Assembly: GCA_038239195.1 (NCBI GenBank)
Contig: JBBSEZ010000484.1
Coordinates: 1 to 7,389 of the forward strand
Direction: 5' to 3'
Origin: JBBSEZ01 sp038239195
GTDB lineage: Bacteria > Planctomycetota > Planctomycetia > Gemmatales > Gemmataceae
Length of the DNA: 7,389 nucleotides
Shown here piece by piece: positions 5,458 through 7,389 of this stretch. How positions within the stretch are numbered: the first letter of the stretch is position 1; each line of letters starts with the position of its first letter. Made by a program: the position numbers and the translations under genes. Below the pieces are notes generated by a model, which ran no database searches, had not been told where the DNA came from, and saw only the letters and a program-made list of their open reading frames with translations.

Positions 5458-5922
5458 CTACCTGTGGGAACGATAATCCTGCGCTCGCCACGCGCCCGGC
5501 GTCAGTAGCAGAAAGCCGAGGGCCAGCCCCCACTGAACCGTGCTGATCCAGAGGTAGATGCGGTGCGCGGGTCGGAAGGCCCCCGGGTCGATCACCGTCA
5601 TTTCCTCGGGGCGCAGCAGGGTGTCGAGGCGGGCGTGATAGTGGAACAGCCCCACCTGAGCGAGCACCATGCCGAACCAGAGGGAGGCACGCGTCAGTCG
5701 CCGCAAAGGGTGCCCTGGAGACAGCAGCTCCGAGGCGAGGACGATCAGGGCGACGGTGCCGACGAGGTTGAGGTTGTGGGTGACGCGGCGGGTGATGAAG
5801 CCTTGCTGAAGCGCGCCGAGCTCGTCGGTGCCGATGGGGACGACGATGGAACTGTAGAAGAGGAACCCGCCCTGCCAAAACAGCAGGGCGTAGAGAACGA
5901 GGAAACGGCGAAAGCTGGTCAT
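5458..5922 (-). CDS. Small four-helix integral membrane protein, unknown function (DUF4149/TMEM205-like?)
   Basis: 154 aa starting at MTSFRRFLVLYALLFWQGG. The open frame extends much further upstream but that part is the antisense-like shadow of the neighbouring gene in another phase; the ATG at 5922 follows the neighbour's stop by 11 bp and has GGGGA 3 nt before it. Four hydrophobic segments are visible: residues about 7-30, 51-67, 80-95 and 121-141. Conserved-looking polar positions include YSS and P29 in the first helix end, RRVTHNLN (45-52), HYHARLD (94-100) and the FRPAHRIYLW stretch (116-125). The helix pattern and the first-helix F-W-G plus V-P features recall DUF4149/TMEM205-type proteins, but I cannot confirm this. 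Spacing implies co-transcription with the Tat protein upstream. No link to the acyl-chain operon is evident beyond proximity and orientation. Confidence 0.8.
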   Translation of the reverse strand: MTSFRRFLVLYALLFWQGGFLFYSSIVVPIGTDELGALQQGFITRRVTHNLNLVGTVALIVLASELLSPGHPLRRLTRASLWFGMVLAQVGLFHYHARLDTLLRPEEMTVIDPGAFRPAHRIYLWISTVQWGLALGFLLLTPGAWRAQDYRSHR

Positions 5923-5933
5923 GGTCCCCGGCC

Positions 5934-7262
5934 TCAGGCGTCGGCGATGCTGCCGCGCAGGAACCCGCTGTCGGCGGGGGCCGCGTAGCGCACGTCCAGT
6001 TCCGGGGTTTCGAGGCGGGCGCCGCGGCGACGATGGCTCTCCAGGGCGGAGTCGAGGGCGCCCGTGGTGAGCAGGGTGCGCTGAACGGGGTAGGGCGCCC
6101 GGCCCGTCTCGAAGAACTTTTCCAGGTTGGCCACCTGAGCGTCGAAGAAACGCGCGCCGGGAGGCGGCGGGACGACGAACAGGCACGACGAATGGCGGGC
6201 CTCGCCGCGCACCTTGGCGGCGAAGACGAAGTCGCGGATGTGGCCGTTGAGCAGCAAGACGGTGCCGCGCGTGCCGTCCTTGTACTCGATGAGGAAGGCG
6301 GTGGCGGGCGTGGCCGGGTGGCCGAGGACCACCATGCTGCCGACGTTCTTGCGGACGTCGCCCGGGTTGACGGTCTCGCTGCGCGCCAGGGCAGACTCGA
6401 GCAGGTCCCAGCTCCACTTGCCCGTGTCCGCGGCGCGCCAGACTTCCTTGCCTGTCAGGCAGGTGACGGCCTTGATGCCGGTCTCGCCGCCCTTGCGGCG
6501 CTCCATCATCACCTGGAGCGCTTCGAGGGCGTGGAAGCCGTAGACTTCGATCGGCCCAAAACACGCCACCAGGCCGTCCTCGATTTGCGTTTCGAGGCGC
6601 GGCTCCAGTTCCGGTCGGCGCCAGACGACGGGCAAACTCGACCCCGCCATGATGGGGAACTTGAGCTCGGTGCCCCAGGCGAGCATGCGCCTGGCGCGGG
6701 CGAAGGTGTAGGACAGGTGCTTGTCGTTGAAGACGGGGACCGCCTTGCCGGCCTTGCGGAAGGCACTGACGATCTGCTCCATCCACTCGTAGCGCGGGTA
6801 AAGGATCTGGCCCTTTTCGTTGCGCGGGTAGTTGCCGTGCTCCCCGATGAGCAGCACGCCCTCGACGGCGAGCTTTCCGCCCACGAGGAGGGCGTCCTCG
6901 ACGGTGCGGGCCAGCTTGATGCCGTGTTCCTTGGCGACTTCCTTGGAGAGGTCGTTGTCGGGCACCTGATGAACGAACATCGAATGGACGTAGTGCTTCG
7001 GGACGTGCAGCCTGCCGGCGCGGGCGTAGCCGTGGACGAACCGCCCGGCGATGTGGTAGGCATGGGAGAGCGGGCGGTAGACGGTGGCGATGACGGCAAG
7101 CGGCTTGCGGCCGAGGAGGGACGGCTTGGCCGGGCGCGTTCGCGAGAGGGGCGGGGGTGGCGGCGGCGCGGCGTCGGCCTCGCCCGCGGCGGGGAGGGCC
7201 AGCCCGGCGGCGCTGGCGGCCAGGAACTTGCGGCGCGAGCAGCGCAGGTTGCGGTCTTCCAT
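5934..7262 (-). CDS. Tat-exported protein of unknown function (possibly Gfo/Idh/MocA-like)
   Basis: 442 aa from the ATG at 7262; a GTG 14 codons upstream (7304) keeps the frame but would lengthen the signal n-region needlessly. The N-terminus MEDRNLRCSRRKFLAASAAG has a twin-arginine motif (S-R-R-K-F-L, residues 9-14), a hydrophobic stretch to about 26 and an A-D-A cleavage-like site (29-31), then six prolines (33-38). Folded export to the cell envelope is therefore likely. The mature part has a possible Rossmann-like start (KPLAVIATVYRP), a distinctive GEHGNYP segment (residues 140-146) followed by RNEKGQILYPR, and a later YGFHALEALQVMMERRKGGE region that recalls the second domain of Gfo/Idh/MocA oxidoreductases. 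A clear GxGxxG dinucleotide site is not seen, so enzymatic function is uncertain. I recall similar unnamed proteins from Planctomycetes but cannot verify this. It precedes the membrane protein by 11 bp. Confidence 0.87.
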   Translation of the reverse strand: MEDRNLRCSRRKFLAASAAGLALPAAGEADAAPPPPPPLSRTRPAKPSLLGRKPLAVIATVYRPLSHAYHIAGRFVHGYARAGRLHVPKHYVHSMFVHQVPDNDLSKEVAKEHGIKLARTVEDALLVGGKLAVEGVLLIGEHGNYPRNEKGQILYPRYEWMEQIVSAFRKAGKAVPVFNDKHLSYTFARARRMLAWGTELKFPIMAGSSLPVVWRRPELEPRLETQIEDGLVACFGPIEVYGFHALEALQVMMERRKGGETGIKAVTCLTGKEVWRAADTGKWSWDLLESALARSETVNPGDVRKNVGSMVVLGHPATPATAFLIEYKDGTRGTVLLLNGHIRDFVFAAKVRGEARHSSCLFVVPPPPGARFFDAQVANLEKFFETGRAPYPVQRTLLTTGALDSALESHRRRGARLETPELDVRYAAPADSGFLRGSIADA

Positions 7263-7301
7263 AAATGCGGGCCCCTGCCGGAGGAGGGAACGTACCGGGT
7301 T

Positions 7302-7330
7302 CACGATAGCATGAGGCGAGGGACGTTGCC
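7302..7330 (-). promoter_or_regulatory. Weak candidate promoter of the Tat protein gene
   Basis: On the minus strand TGCTATCGT resembles an extended -10 (TATCGT, 4 of 6, with TGn before it), with only a poor -35 (TGGCAA) 17 nt upstream. It would start transcription just past the GTG at 7304, which agrees with the ATG at 7262 as the real start. Evidence is thin. Confidence 0.22.
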
Positions 7331-7374
7331 AGGTTTTCTTGAGTGCGTTGCCGTCCCGGGCGTGGCAAGGGGCC

Positions 7375-7388
7375 GGGAGGCGCCTCCC
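7375..7388. repeat. 14-bp perfect palindrome at the right edge
   Basis: GGGAGGCGCCTCCC is perfectly self-complementary with no loop. It is cut close by the window end, so a larger structure or terminator of the next gene cannot be judged. Confidence 0.4.
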
Positions 7389-7389
7389 C

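Noticed and set aside
5141..5878. Minus-strand frame across the end of the membrane-protein gene and the gap
   Set aside because: The hydrophobic membrane protein is in another phase; this frame is Arg/Pro/Ser-rich with no start signal or domain.
5923..7368. Upstream extension of the membrane-protein frame to 7368 (a would-be 636-aa fusion)
   Set aside because: The extension is Arg/Pro-rich out-of-phase reading of the Tat protein gene. The real start is the ATG at 5922 behind the neighbour's stop.

Overview
The window is GC-rich and all six-plus credible genes lie on the minus strand, so transcription runs from high to low coordinates. GC-rich coding sequence, a twin-arginine-exported protein of a kind I associate with Planctomycetes, heptameric intergenic repeats and a duplicated FabF/FabZ cluster all point to a planctomycete, perhaps Gemmata-like. 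This placement is inference from recall of family patterns; no marker gene is present.

Right part (about 5458-7262): a two-gene unit. It encodes a Tat-signal protein with a possible Gfo/Idh/MocA-like fold, followed after 11 bp by a small four-helix membrane protein. Function is unknown for both. A gap of about 580 bp (4875-5457) follows. I see no convincing gene in it, but it holds a plausible sigma70-type promoter, a cluster of TTGCCG/CGGCAA inverted sites and a long-looped inverted repeat.

Left part (1-4874): a type II fatty-acid/polyketide-like operon in the order FabZ-like dehydratase 2, ketoreductase (FabG), acyl carrier protein, FabZ-like dehydratase 1, ketosynthase-like 2, ketosynthase 1 (cut by the left edge). 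Together these could carry out condensation, ketoreduction and dehydration on an ACP-bound chain. No enoyl reductase, malonyl transferase, thioesterase or phosphopantetheinyl transferase is in view, although the operon continues past the edge.

The main point of interest is that two of the enzyme types come as an intact/altered pair. KS1 has the catalytic Cys and His, while KS2 has Asp at the Cys position and Asn at the second His position. DH1 has the His/Glu dyad, while DH2 has Gln in place of Glu. This resembles the KS:chain-length-factor and paired-dehydratase logic of aromatic polyketide and aryl-polyene systems. The ACP is also unusually long (132 aa), with about 45 extra residues before its last helix. 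A large heptamer-built stem-loop lies between the ACP and DH1 and runs into the DH1 ribosome-binding site. The likely product is a specialised, possibly unsaturated acyl or polyene chain rather than housekeeping fatty acids; this is inference.
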